Notes under the pieces: generated by a model
Seen by the model: only the letters and a program-made list of their open reading frames with translations
What the model was told of the DNA's origin: nothing
Databases searched by the model: none
In this document: positions 1 through 11,600 of the stretch, piece by piece
Layout of the letters: every line of letters begins with the position of its first letter
How positions within the stretch are numbered: the first letter of the stretch is position 1
Program-made: the position numbers and the translations under genes
NCBI RefSeq assembly: GCF_000346465.2
Contig: NC_034009.1
Span: 44,314,649 to 44,378,648 of the forward strand
Direction: 5' to 3'
Source of the DNA: Prunus persica
Lineage: Eukaryota; Streptophyta; Magnoliopsida; Rosales; Rosaceae
Length of the DNA: 64,000 bases

Positions 1-2637
1 CCAGCATCAATAGGAAACATGACTTCTCTTGTTGATCTTGAATTGAGTGGAAATTTCCTGGGGGGTCAAATTCCAGCAGAGATTGGTTTGCTCAAGAATT
101 TGAAACAATTAGAGCTTTACTACAACCAATTTGGTGGAACTATTCCTGAGGAGCTTGGAAATCTCACAGAGCTCATAGACATGGACATGTCCGTCAATAT
201 GTTGACTGGAAAGATCCCAGAATCTATTTGTCGCCTTCCCAAGCTCGAAGTTCTGCAACTCTACAACAACACCCTTTCAGGTGAAATCCCAAGTGCGATT
301 GCAGACTCGAAAACACTGAGCATGTTATCACTTTACGACAATTCTTTGACCGGTGAAGTTCCAAGAAATCTGGGGAAGTTATCGCCTATGATTGTCCTAG
401 ACTTGTCAGAGAACCGTCTTTCTGGTCCATTGCCAACAGAGGTTTGCAAGGGAGGTAAGTTGCTCTACTTTCTAATGCTGGAGAATAAGTTTACTGGAGA
501 GATACCAGAGAGTTATTCAGAATGCCAGTCTCTTCTTCGATTTCGACTTAGCTATAATAGTTTGGAGGGTCCAATACCTGCAGGACTTCTTAGTCTTCCC
601 CATGTTTCAATCTTTGATTTGGGTTACAACAATTTGAGTGGTCAGATTGCTGATACAATTGGAAGGGCTAGAAATTTGTCAGAACTGTTTATACAGAGCA
701 ACAGAATTTCAGGTGCTCTACCCCCTGGAATCTCTGGAGCAATCAGTCTAGTGAAGATTGATCTCAGTAATAATCTTCTTTCTAGTCCAATTCCTTCTGA
801 AATTGGCAATTTAAAGAAGCTAAATTTACTGATGTTGCAAGGCAACAAGCTCAACTCTTCCATTCCGGATTCGCTTTCTTCACTAAAATCTCTCAATGTT
901 CTTGATCTCTCCAACAACCTCTTGACAGGAAATATCCCAGACAGTCTCAGTGAGTTGTTACCAAACTCTATCAACTTCTCAAACAATAAGCTTTCTGGTC
1001 CAATTCCTCTTTCATTGATTAAAGGAGGGTTGGTGGAAAGCTTTTCTGGGAACCCAGGTCTCTGTGTTTCAGTCTATGCTAATTCATCAGATCAAAATAA
1101 GTTCCCCACATGTCCACAATCTTTCACCAAAAAGAAACTAAATTCTTTCTGGGTAGTTACAGTTTCAATAGTCATCATCCTCATTGGAGCTCTGCTGTTT
1201 CTAAAGCGCCGGTTTGGAAAAGAAAGAGCAGAGGTGGAACATGATGAAACCTTGTCCTCATCATTCTTCTCATATGATGTAAAGAGCTTTCATCGAATCA
1301 GCTTCGACCACCGTGAGGTCATTGAAGCCATGGTTGATAAGAACATAGTAGGCCATGGAGGATCTGGGACAGTATACAAGATTGAGTTGAGCAGTGGTGA
1401 TGTGATTGCAGTGAAGAGGCTGTGGAGTAGGAAAGCAAAAGATTCTGCAGAAGATCAGTTGTTCATAAACAAGGAGTTGAAAACTGAGGTCGAGACTCTG
1501 GGAAGTATAAGGCACAAAAACATTGTCAAACTGTACTGCTACTTCTCAAGTTTGGACTGCAACCTTTTGGTTTATGAGTACATGCCAAACGGTAACCTTT
1601 GGGATGCCCTTCACAAAGGTTGGATCCATTTGGATTGGCCTACCCGCCACCAGATTGCGCTCGGGATTGCGCAGGGTTTGGCATACCTCCACCATGATCT
1701 GATGCCTCCAATTATTCACAGAGATATTAAGTCTACAAATATCCTGCTTGATGTCAATTACCAACCCAAGGTTGCAGATTTTGGCATAGCCAAGGTTTTA
1801 CAAGCAAGAGGAGGGAAAGATTCCACAACCACTGTTATTGCTGGGACATATGGTTACTTAGCTCCAGGTAATTTTTCTGCCCCAACTTACATTCACAGTT
1901 ACATGACAATTTTTATGATATAATAAACGCTTTTATATCTTACTATCTGCATTAAATTTTGGTTTTGGTAAGTTTTCTGTAGCCAACTTTTTATGGCTGC
2001 TCTAAGTTGTTGCTTTTTAAAAGCTAAGAAAGTACTATATCCATGATATCTTGATTTACTTTTAGTAAGCTGTGTTTTGACACAAGGCAATCTGAAAAAC
2101 AAAAAACAAAAAAGTAGTTCCTAAAATCAACAGTATCCTATTATAGTGTCACTTAGCCTTTTGGCTTAATTTACTCATTTCTCCAAATCAGTTTTGGATG
2201 GATTACATAGAATGTTTCACTAAATTTAATTGATGTCTGTGACAGAATATGCATATTCATCCAAAGCAACAACCAAGTGCGATGTCTACAGTTTTGGGGT
2301 AGTCTTAATGGAACTGATAACTGGGAAGAAGCCAGTGGAGGCAGAGTTTGGAGAGAACAAGAACATCATATACTGGGTTTCAAACAAAGTGGACACTAAA
2401 GAAGGAGCCATGGAGGTTCTAGACAAGCGATTATCAGAGTCATTCAAGGAGGAGATGATCCAAGTTCTTCGCATTGCCGTTCGATGTACCTACAAGGCTC
2501 CTTCTCTGCGCCCAACCATGAAGGAGGTGGTTCAGTTGTTGATTGAAGCAGACCCTTGCAGATTTGATTCATGCAAGTCATCAAAGACTAAAGAATCATC
2601 AAATCTGACAAAAATCAAAAGCCCATATGATTTATGA
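1..2637 (+). CDS. CEPR1: LRR receptor-like kinase, CEPR1/XIP1 type (5' end outside window)
   Basis: Plasma-membrane LRR-XI receptor kinase; CEPR1/XIP1 in Arabidopsis perceives C-terminally encoded peptides (nitrogen signalling) and affects vascular development. Exon 1 is 1-1867 and exon 2 is 2246-2637, with intron 1868-2245 (GT-AG); the join restores the kinase motif GYLAPEYAY. About 752 residues are visible; the frame is open to base 1, so roughly the first 200 residues (signal peptide, first LRRs) lie upstream and the ATG at 19 is an internal Met. Seen, numbered from base 1: about 13 LRRs with LxxNxLSGxIP repeats, a transmembrane segment near residues 383-402, glycine loop GHGGSGTVY (~451), Lys in IAVKRL (~472), HRD (Asp ~575, so an RD kinase) and DFG (~593). 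Retaining the intron would stop translation at 1923, inside the kinase. The CEPR1 assignment rests on overall similarity; another LRR-XI member is the alternative. Confidence 0.88.
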
Positions 2638-5200
2638 TCTGCATGAAGAGTTTGCTTGGGTCCCAAGTCCCAGGTTAAGTAATATATTATAGTATATGAT
2701 CAGATAACTATGGTCCCTCTCAAACTTATCAGGGGACTGGTCATAAAGATAACTAATTACTGTCTTAGTTTTCATGAGGGTGGCTTGTAGATTCTTTATC
2801 TCACTCTCTTTATCTTCTTTCTTTTTCCCTTATTTTGTATTTTGTATTTTTGCTCTTGTAAGGATTTGAGGAATTTAGTCACTATAACTGCTTTACAGTA
2901 AAGCTCAGCATCCATATCTCAGACCAACAAATGAAATCATTCCCTAGCTTTTGTACATTTTGTTTTTTCCTCTTTATCTTTTTTGCTCTTTTCCTATTAG
3001 AGTGGGGGGGAAAAGGCACATATATTAGTGAGGAGTGGAAGCTTATGAATTGTGAGAGCCTTCTTTATGCATGAAAAAGTAGGTTCCTGATTCTGAATTT
3101 AAAGGTAAAGAGGCATACATGATTCTTGTGTGGAGGGGCCACTTGAGTTAGCCATCCATTGGATAGATAATTTGATCGATAGCTGAGCATCTGTGACAGA
3201 GGAGAAAGCAGGAAATCTTTTTTTTTTTACCTGTTGTTTCCTTGTTTTGTTTTTCTACATGAATTTTATTGATTTTTGTTGGAATGGAGGAGGTTTGTGC
3301 ATGTTAAAGCACCAAGCTTGTTTCACCATAGATAGTGAGCCATAAAACCTCCACTCAAAAGGTGGAAAAATCTTTAATGATTAAAGGTATTCTAAGTGTG
3401 ACTTGGGATTATTCCATATCTCCCAAGTTCATTTCATCTAAATATTCTATCACTAGCTAGTTTTCTGCTGCTCTATAGCTTAGCTATATCATGTTATAGA
3501 CAACATCATGTTCAACCCAAAATTTATCAGTTATCATTTTCCTTTAAAAGGCCAAGGATACAACTCCAGTACCAACTTGCGCTAAATAGGAACACAATCT
3601 AATGAATTATGATTAATCTATGTCATAATAGAGAAAGATGAATCTGTCAATCTAGCTGTCACAAAACGTCGGCACTAAATTACGAATTCGAACTGTAAAA
3701 AAATCCAAATACACATATCTTATACAATAAATGAACAGTCTCATAATAGTTGAGTCATGTCATAGAAACATTGAGATAGAAAATCGGTCGGCCATTTGGT
3801 GCATACTAGAGTCATTTGGGAAAGACAAGTTGTGACAAGCATATAAATATATCATGATTCATGGCAACATGTGCATGTGTTTTCAATGCAACCGTGTGAG
3901 CAAAGCGCACACTTGCAAGGTCTTTCTGTGTCCAACTTTGTGAGTGGTGTGCGGGGTCCTCTTAGCAGAATAAGATTCATGGAGACAAATATTTTTCTTT
4001 TGGCATGGTGGAGAGGCCATGAAGGAAAAAAGCTAGAAGCTTTGAACAGTTTAAAGAGAATGGTTCTTGAATGAAAAGACAGGGGTATCAGTATCAAGGC
4101 AATGCAAAGCTGTAATATATAAGAAGCTTCATTCTAAGGACAAATATGTCCTCCACAAGTACAAGAGGGCAAATCAGCAAAGCAGGAAACAAATTCTAAG
4201 CTGATTTGGTCATTACCACAAACACCTTATGGTCATTCTTATCAACTATCATCATTGACTTCTTTCCAAATTCCAAAGCTGTTTTATGTTCTTACCATGA
4301 TACCAAAAAGGAGCTAATGATAATTAACTTTTAACTGCATACATAGTGCTAGAAAACAAAGCTGTCAATGTTTTATTTGAAAACTTTACCTCATTGTAGG
4401 GCAAAGGATTGCTTATTTGAAGCCACTCCACCGCCTGAAATCACAAAATAATAAATTAGTGGTTATTGTTGGCTAACAGTGACATTCACGAACAAATAGA
4501 AACAATTATTACTATCTCCACAACGGAAGCACTGATTATGCAAGTAATTAAGTGCTAATGTAATAAGTGAGAGGCATGATGCAAGAACAGTGATGCACCA
4601 AAATAATGGTGGTTAATTTAATTGGGTTGAAACTTGAAAATCATACCAAAGGAGAACTTTTACATGCATTCCACTTCACACTACATACTGAATCTGAGTA
4701 GTGCCTTTAGGACATGATCTTTAAGAGAAAAATAAATAAAATAAAAGCTAGAGTAGAAAAAAATAGTAAGGGAATTAAAAAACTTGACACTTGCAACAAG
4801 CACTACAAATTTTTTATTTTATTTTAACTCTGATGAATGTTATGTACAATAAGTCTAAGAAAAGAGAGACACACTCATACTTTAGGGGGTTAAAACGTTG
4901 AGGCCTGGGGTTGTGTAGTGGCAATGTCTGTGAAGTGCACAGTAAAGTTGTATCCCACTCTAAATATAACAGAAGGTTTTTACTTTTTACTTTTTGTTTT
5001 TATCAACACTTGGAAGGTAATTATGTAATCAACATTCAAGGCCTTATACTCCACTTTTCCCTAAAGAAAAAAAAAAATCAATGAAAATAAAAAGGCTACA
5101 TCTCTATTTTTATTTTTTTTTCATTTTCGTTAATACGAGACGAATTTGAACTTAAGATCACTTTCAGCATTAAAAAATATATATATTATTAAACTAAAAG
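2638..5200. other. Intergenic, CEPR1 3' flank
   Basis: AT-rich. The first few hundred bases should hold the CEPR1 3' UTR. Homopolymer runs and short open frames are present (for example 3871-4074), but none has a recognisable domain, splice structure or coding bias. I see nothing else supportable. Confidence 0.5.
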
Positions 5201-6516
5201 CTAATTGGTGTAAGATGCTCCATAAGCAGACACACTGAGTGAGTAAAGAGTTTCTATCATTGATCTCTTGTTTGCACAACATGGAGGAGAGCCATGGGTG
5301 ATGAGTCCAAGCCCAAAGTTGCCACTTGCTACCCATCCCAATGTCAGTTACGATATTTTGGGCCACCCCAAGTTTGCAACTGTGTGTCCTCCAGGGTTTC
5401 CAGCAAGAGCAAGACCCACAAAGACACCAGAAAAATGTGGTATTGATATTCTTTTTCATAGAAAATTGGGTACAACAATAAAAAAAACATCTCACCAAGA
5501 TGCATTTTATTTCCGACACAGACCAGTACCCTCGGAAAAAGTCTACGTGGACGTCGGAAACATACTTTTATTTGGCACCACCTGTGCAACGCCAAAACAA
5601 GGTCTGTGTGTGCAGCGACAAGAGCATGAAATTATGAAACTAAACCAATGATCTATTGCTATTATCTTGTGCCATGAGTCCTAAGAATCTGAAGTAAACA
5701 CAATGTTTATGTGAATGCTTGATACACACAATCATCATCTGTACTTATTTTTTCCCCTGACGATGCCACCGTAAAATTAAGAATTTACGTTTTTACAAAA
5801 TCATCTTCTTTCCCTTCTTCTTTGTCCTTACAAGTGAACTGTCACAATCACTTGATTCCTAGTTAATGAGTTACAAGCCCAAGAGGGCTCATGGATTTCT
5901 CATTACTCCATAGTAGATATCTCATTTTTAGGGAAAAATTACACAATTTCCGAGATGTGTATACCAATAGAAAGAAAATTGTTATACGTATATTATATGA
6001 ATTAATTATATCATATAATGGTGTTACGATGATGCACAAAAATTGCTCAATTGAACTGAAGAAAATCGTAAAACAAACGTTAATTACGGTTGATTATAAC
6101 TTTTTCTTATGAAATAGAAATAACAAACACACACTAGTATAATTTCAAAAACTGTTGGTCTAAATGTGGATTAGCCAGGCATTGCACATTTGATGTGCAA
6201 TGATGGTGAACTTTTTCCCGTTCATTATTGTTTTTACCTAACAAGAAATGTCAAACAAACAAAACAAACAGGATCACAAAAGAATGGGGATGGCAGAGTC
6301 TCTTTGTCGGGCTGTATGTCTTAATTCTATTACACTATTTTAAATTCTCAAGCCGTTGGAGTTTCTCAAAATGGGATGCCCCTCTTTATGGTAGATTTGG
6401 ATTTGGAGAAATGCAGAGATGAGTTTGGGGTTTCTTTCATTAAAATATTTAATGTATCCTTTTTATTGAATTCAATTTCAACGCCCTAAGTCCAGTATCG
6501 TTGGGGCACAACAAAC

Positions 6517-6628
6517 TTTTTGGCGAAGTTAGGAAAGAGTTAGGTTTTCTAGAGCTTGAGGTCATTAGTTTTTTTTGGCGAAGTTAAAAAAGAGGTAGGT
6601 TTTCTCGAGCTTGAGACCATTAGTTTGT
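6517..6628. repeat. 55-bp tandem duplication
   Basis: Two adjacent imperfect copies share TTGGCGAAGTTA, TAGGTTTTCT and GAGCTTGAG in the same order with a 55-base offset (TGGCG at 6521 and 6576). No coding role is visible. Confidence 0.8.
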
Positions 6629-7424
6629 AGGACAAAGCGGACTTGATCTACTTTTATTTGTTGATGACCCCAGCCAGACAAGGCACTGGACGGCTGTGGC
6701 CTGTGTTCTTACTAAACATTTATTAACAATTAAACATTTAATCAATTGCTTCCAGCTACCACCTTTTGATCTGACAGCTTCACATTAAATATCTATATTT
6801 GAAACAAACAGAAATCAGAAATGTAAAAAGTAAAAACAGATCAAATGGCATGTTTGGGACAACAATTCTGTGGGGCTTATGAGCTCTGACTTGTGCTTTG
6901 GGTTGGCCCACGGGTCTTGCCGGTTTCAGATGCTGAAAGGAGAAATACATCAAAATCAGAAAAGATGGTGGGGACTTTTTGGAGTTGGACAGGTTTTCAT
7001 TTTCAATTTCATGCGGGTTCCAAAAGCTACAATGCCAGATATCACTTTAACAAAAATATGTATTTAACAATACAGTAAAGCTGTCTACAAGACATTAAAA
7101 ATATAATTCCAATAAATAAAAAAATGCAATCAGCCAATAGAGAGATAAATTTTCATACACACCGCCAACAAATTAGTCTTTTAAGTTTTGCCAATGAGTA
7201 TAATTTGACGATCCAAATGATTCATTTTTTTTTTCTCTCTTCAAATATTATCAGTACGAAAATAATATAAAACTTAGCTCAATACAAAAATTGGTTAGAA
7301 ATATAAGCAAATAAATAGAATAATAAAATGATTTCATAGAATACCAAATCGTGAAATAAAATTGTAAATTTGATCCAAAAGATTAATTTGTGATTACGGC
7401 CGTCATAAAGACAAAAGCATATGC

Positions 7425-7570
7425 GCCAGTGGAGTATAAGTATATCTCAGTTGATTGAGTTTTTTTTTCACTTTCACCTATGTGGGTAGAAGTTTGAAAC
7501 TCCCACGCACTCAATGAATATTTGTGTAAATCCCCCTCTCCGAATCGTTTGAATTTGTTTCTCTAAATTA
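7425..7570 (+). mobile_element. SINE-like tRNA-derived segment (tentative)
   Basis: A short stretch holds an A-box-like TCAGTTGATTGAG followed about 50 bases on by a B-box-like GAAGTTTGAAACTCC. This is the spacing and order of the internal RNA polymerase III promoter of tRNA-derived SINEs. No clear poly-A tail or target duplication was found, so it is probably an old copy. Confidence 0.3.
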
Positions 7571-8384
7571 GGATGAAATTTAAGTATTTTTTTAAAAAAT
7601 TGATATATTGCATTGATAATTCAAGTACAAAGACCGTCAATATATAAAGGATCCACAAAAGGATTAATTCAAGTACATAGGAGTCTACCAATAACATGAG
7701 GCACACAAAGTGGCCTCCACTCATATAACCACAAAGGGTCAAAGAAATTCTAACATAAAAGTCTTCTTTTAAACATCATTAAGAAAAAGGCCATAAAAAA
7801 AAAAAGAAGTTTGATTAGCGTTTTAGTTTCATCAAGTCAATTTCTGAAATGTGGAAATGGTAGATGAAGATGAACATATAAACCGAAGAGTGCTTGTGAT
7901 TCAAGTACGCTGCTACGATTGTAAATACCAAATTAAAGGATTTGCCGACACACACGCACAGAAGATGAGTACAGGAAAGATTGATTGTGGACGGTTTGTG
8001 ACCATTACATTTATCCAATTGTAATTCTGTTCATATTGTAAAAGACACTGGATTTTGCTCACAAACGTATGACTCAAATATAATAATTGATGCTTATACT
8101 GGACAAAAATATCAACATCACCTAGCTAGTAGCTGCATTCGTATTTGTTCAACCAAGTTAATGTCAACTTTTGTCTTGCTCAAGTTACGAGACTAGGTCG
8201 AGAAATGAGTTAGTATTAAGTTAGGTTAATGTTTGATTTCCTTTCATTGTAATAAAAAAAAAAAAAAAAAAATTGCTAAACAAAGTTAATTTTTGCTGAT
8301 AATTTTGCAACTTTTGCCTTGAACATGGATTTGAGATGCACTATTAACAAAGCTAAAACCAACTTTAGCTAAGTGATTAAGGTT

Positions 8385-8389
8385 ATTAT
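8385..8389. repeat. 5' target-site duplication of copia element (ATTAT)
   Basis: ATTAT directly precedes the 5' LTR and is repeated at 12893-12897 after the 3' LTR. A 5-bp duplication is what Ty1/copia integrases leave. Confidence 0.93.
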
Positions 8390-8623
8390 TGTTGGCGTGA
8401 CTTGTGGATATTGACTTACTTTCCTTACACACTAAGAATTCCTATTATAATTGTAATTGATTTACTTTAATTCCTGATTTCCTACTGCAAATAGATTTAG
8501 GAATTTATTATTTACTTGCCCATTCAGGTTTCGTTGTATTATAAATATGACCTCCTACAAGGAGAAGAATACACAGAAAATTCCCACAAACAAATATTCT
8601 CTCATAGTTTTCATATTTTAGCA
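8390..8623 (+). repeat. 5' LTR of copia element
   Basis: 234 bp, TG...CA ends; a TATAAATA box (8541 region) lies about 80 bases before the LTR end, consistent with a U3/R promoter. Appears identical base for base to 12659-12892. Confidence 0.95.
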
Positions 8624-8682
8624 TGGTATCAGAGCGGCGATCTTGGAATTGCTGACTCTAGTTTCAAACCCCCGCCGCTGCT

Positions 8683-11600
8683 ATGGGGGTTGATGATTTT
8701 TTCAACCCTCATGGAGGTAGCACCACCGACTCCTTCTCTCATTCTCCACCAACCATCATTGAGTTGAGTGCCCAGATGGCTCCGCTCCTACAGATGCAGA
8801 CTTTGACCCTGAACCTGATCCAGAATCAGGATCCTTTTTTGACTTTGACGACCCCGACCCCGACCCTGACTATGACGACGACGACCCCGACCCCAACTAT
8901 GACGACGACGACCCCGACCCCAACCCCGACTATGACGACGACGACCCCGACCCCGACCCCGACTCCGAAGACGACCCCGACCCCCACTCCGATGATGACC
9001 CCAAACCCGAATTTGTCTCTGATTCAGACCCTGATCCCAATTTCGACTCCGACTCCGGCCCCGACTCAGGCTCAGATTCCGATCCCAATTCCTACTCAAC
9101 CAGTATCCTATGCATCTTCCGCTGCACAAATTATGACTTCTAGACTAACGACCCCGACACATGGACTAGATTGCGCATATTGTGGTGATCCACGACACAC
9201 TTGCGAGACTTGTTTTAAATCGCATGGCTACCCCAATTGGTGGGCTACTCTTATAGATCGAGGACAATGCAATATGACCAGTACTGGTTATGGATTCCAT
9301 ACTTCCGATAAGATTGATTCCATGAGCTGGATAATTGATTCCGGTGCAACTGATCATATGACGTTTGATCCTGATGATTTTCTGAATACTACACAACCTC
9401 GACGAACCTGTATTGCAAATGCCAATGGTGTTACTTATCCTGTGACAGGGGCTGGCACTGTTGCACTCTCATCCTCTCTCACACTGTCTAATACTTTACT
9501 TGTTCCATCTTTATCCACTAAATTATTGTCAGTTAGTCAGCTTACTGAACAATTGAATTGTTGTGTACTCATTTACCCGAGTTTTTGTTTGCTTCAGGAT
9601 ATTCACACTAAGGAGATTCTTGGTCGTGGTACTAAGAGAGGGGGGCTATATTATGTCGATGACTTCAGTCCCGGCATGGCTAACAGCGTGACACATCCCT
9701 TTGATAGCAAACAAAAGCAAATCTGGTTGTGGCACCGTCGATTGGGACATCCTTCTTTTAGTTATATGAAGCATCTTATACCAGATTTATTCTCAGGTTT
9801 CAAGGACTCTGACTTCACATGTGATACTTGTATTTTGGCCAAGAGTCACCGTGTGCCCTACCCGTTGAGTACGAACAAGTGTACTACTCCATTTACGTTA
9901 ATTCACTCTGATGTCTGGGGACCTTCTCCTATCACTGCTCCTTCTGGTGTTCGATGGTTTGTCACATTCATCGATGATTGTACACGGATGACATGGCTTT
10001 ATTTGCTGAAGAATAAAAACGAAGTGTTTTCCTGTTTTCAGTCCTTCCACAAACAGATGAAAACTCAGTTTAATGCTCAAATCCAGATTCTTCGCTCCGA
10101 CAATGGTGGAGAATTTGTCAATCATGACTTTCAGACTTACTTCCAACAACATGGAATTATCCATGAGACGACTTGTCCTCAGACACCACAACAAAATGGT
10201 GTTGCTGAACGAAAGAATCGACATCTTCTTGAAACCGCCCGAGCACTTCTGATTGGCGCTCATGTTCCTCGCCATCACTGGGATGATGCTATTGTCACCG
10301 CAGTTCATCTGATCAACCGCATGCCTTCTAGTGTACTGACCTTTAAAACTCCCTTACAGGTGCTTGCACAACACAGACCTCTGCCTTCTGTTTTGGTACT
10401 CACACCCCGAATCTTTGGATGTGTGGCTTTCGTTCATCTCCACAAAAATCAACGTAGAAAACTTGATCCATGTGCGCTTCGTTGTGTTTTTATGGGTTAT
10501 GCCACTCATCAGAAAGGCTACCGTTGTTATCACCCTCCTACCCAACGAACCTATGTCACTTTGGATGTGACCTTTCTGGAATCTGAGCTGTTCTTCCATG
10601 ACCCATCATCCAATTCTACACTTCAGGGGGAGATACGAAGTGAAGAGAATAATTGGAGCAACTTGGAAAATCAAGAAATTCTCCTTTGTACAGAAATGAT
10701 TGATCATTCCGAGTCTGGAGCACGAGATTACTCTCTGTCGAAAAGCGACCAATCGCCCATTCATAGCGATCAATTGCCTGACCCACCTGATCCACGCGAA
10801 GATATTTCTGATCCGAGTCTCACACTTACAGACAATACAGAACAACAAGATGAAGACCCCCCCTCTAACTCAACAGTACCAACAGACCAATCTCTTGAGA
10901 ATATCCTTGAGGTAACTACTCCTACTAGACTTGTGCATTTAGATGATAAAACTATTGGATATCAATTACCTTTCAGGCAAAATCGTGGGAAGCCACCAAA
11001 CCGTTATTCACCTGATATTGGCAAGACATCCAAGTATCCAATTGCAAATCATGTATCCACTGAGAAGCTGTCTGAACCACTTAAGGCTTTTGTGCATCAG
11101 TTGTCTGCTATCCATATTCCAACCAAGGTCTCTGAAGCATTGAAAGATCCTAAGTGGGTCCAAGCTATAAAAGAGGAGATGAAAGCCCTTGAGAAAAATC
11201 AGACTTGGACATTGGAGATTATACCCCGAGGAAAAAAGACTATCGGATGTAGATGGGTGTTTACTATAAAACACAATGCAGATGGATCTATCGAGCGATA
11301 CAAGGCAAGACTTGTGGCAAAAGGGTACACACAGACCTATGGTATAGACTATGAAGAAACCTTTGCTCCCGTTGCAAAGTTAAACACCGTCAGAGTCTTA
11401 TTGTCCCTTGCAGCTAATTTAGATTGGCCACTACACCAGTTTGATGTAAAGAATGCTTTTCTACATGGCGAACTCACGGAGGAGGTGTACATGGACATTC
11501 CTCCTGGATATAATACTACTCAGACTGGAACAGTTTGCAGGTTACGAAAAGCATTATATGGATTGAAACAGTCACCACGTGCATGGTTTGGACGGTTCAC

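Larger units (their letters stand above)
5201..8389. other. Intergenic spacer with small repeats
   Basis: AT-rich spacer up to the copia insertion. It holds a small perfect hairpin (6180-6189 with 6193-6202), a 55-bp tandem duplication, a SINE-like segment and, at 8216-8277, a short stretch ending in a long A run that resembles the tail of a repeat near 22.0 kb. Open frames of 60-130 codons occur on both strands around 5130-5651 but overlap each other and match nothing I recognise. Confidence 0.45.

Noticed and set aside
3852..4097. Short open frames on both strands near 3.9 kb
   Set aside because: Mutually overlapping, no recognisable protein content.
5130..5651. Overlapping open frames of 83-129 codons on both strands
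   Set aside because: Three frames overlap in one place with no known domain, splice pattern or codon bias; likely chance in a less AT-rich patch.
8788..9129. Minus-strand Arg/Gly-rich frame resembling an RNA-binding RGG domain
   Set aside because: It is the complement of the GAC/CCC minisatellite; any frame of this repeat is open. Kept only as part of the repeat finding.
10354..10599. Open frames antisense and out of frame within the copia polyprotein
   Set aside because: Shadows of the 1322-codon pol frame, which carries all known motifs.
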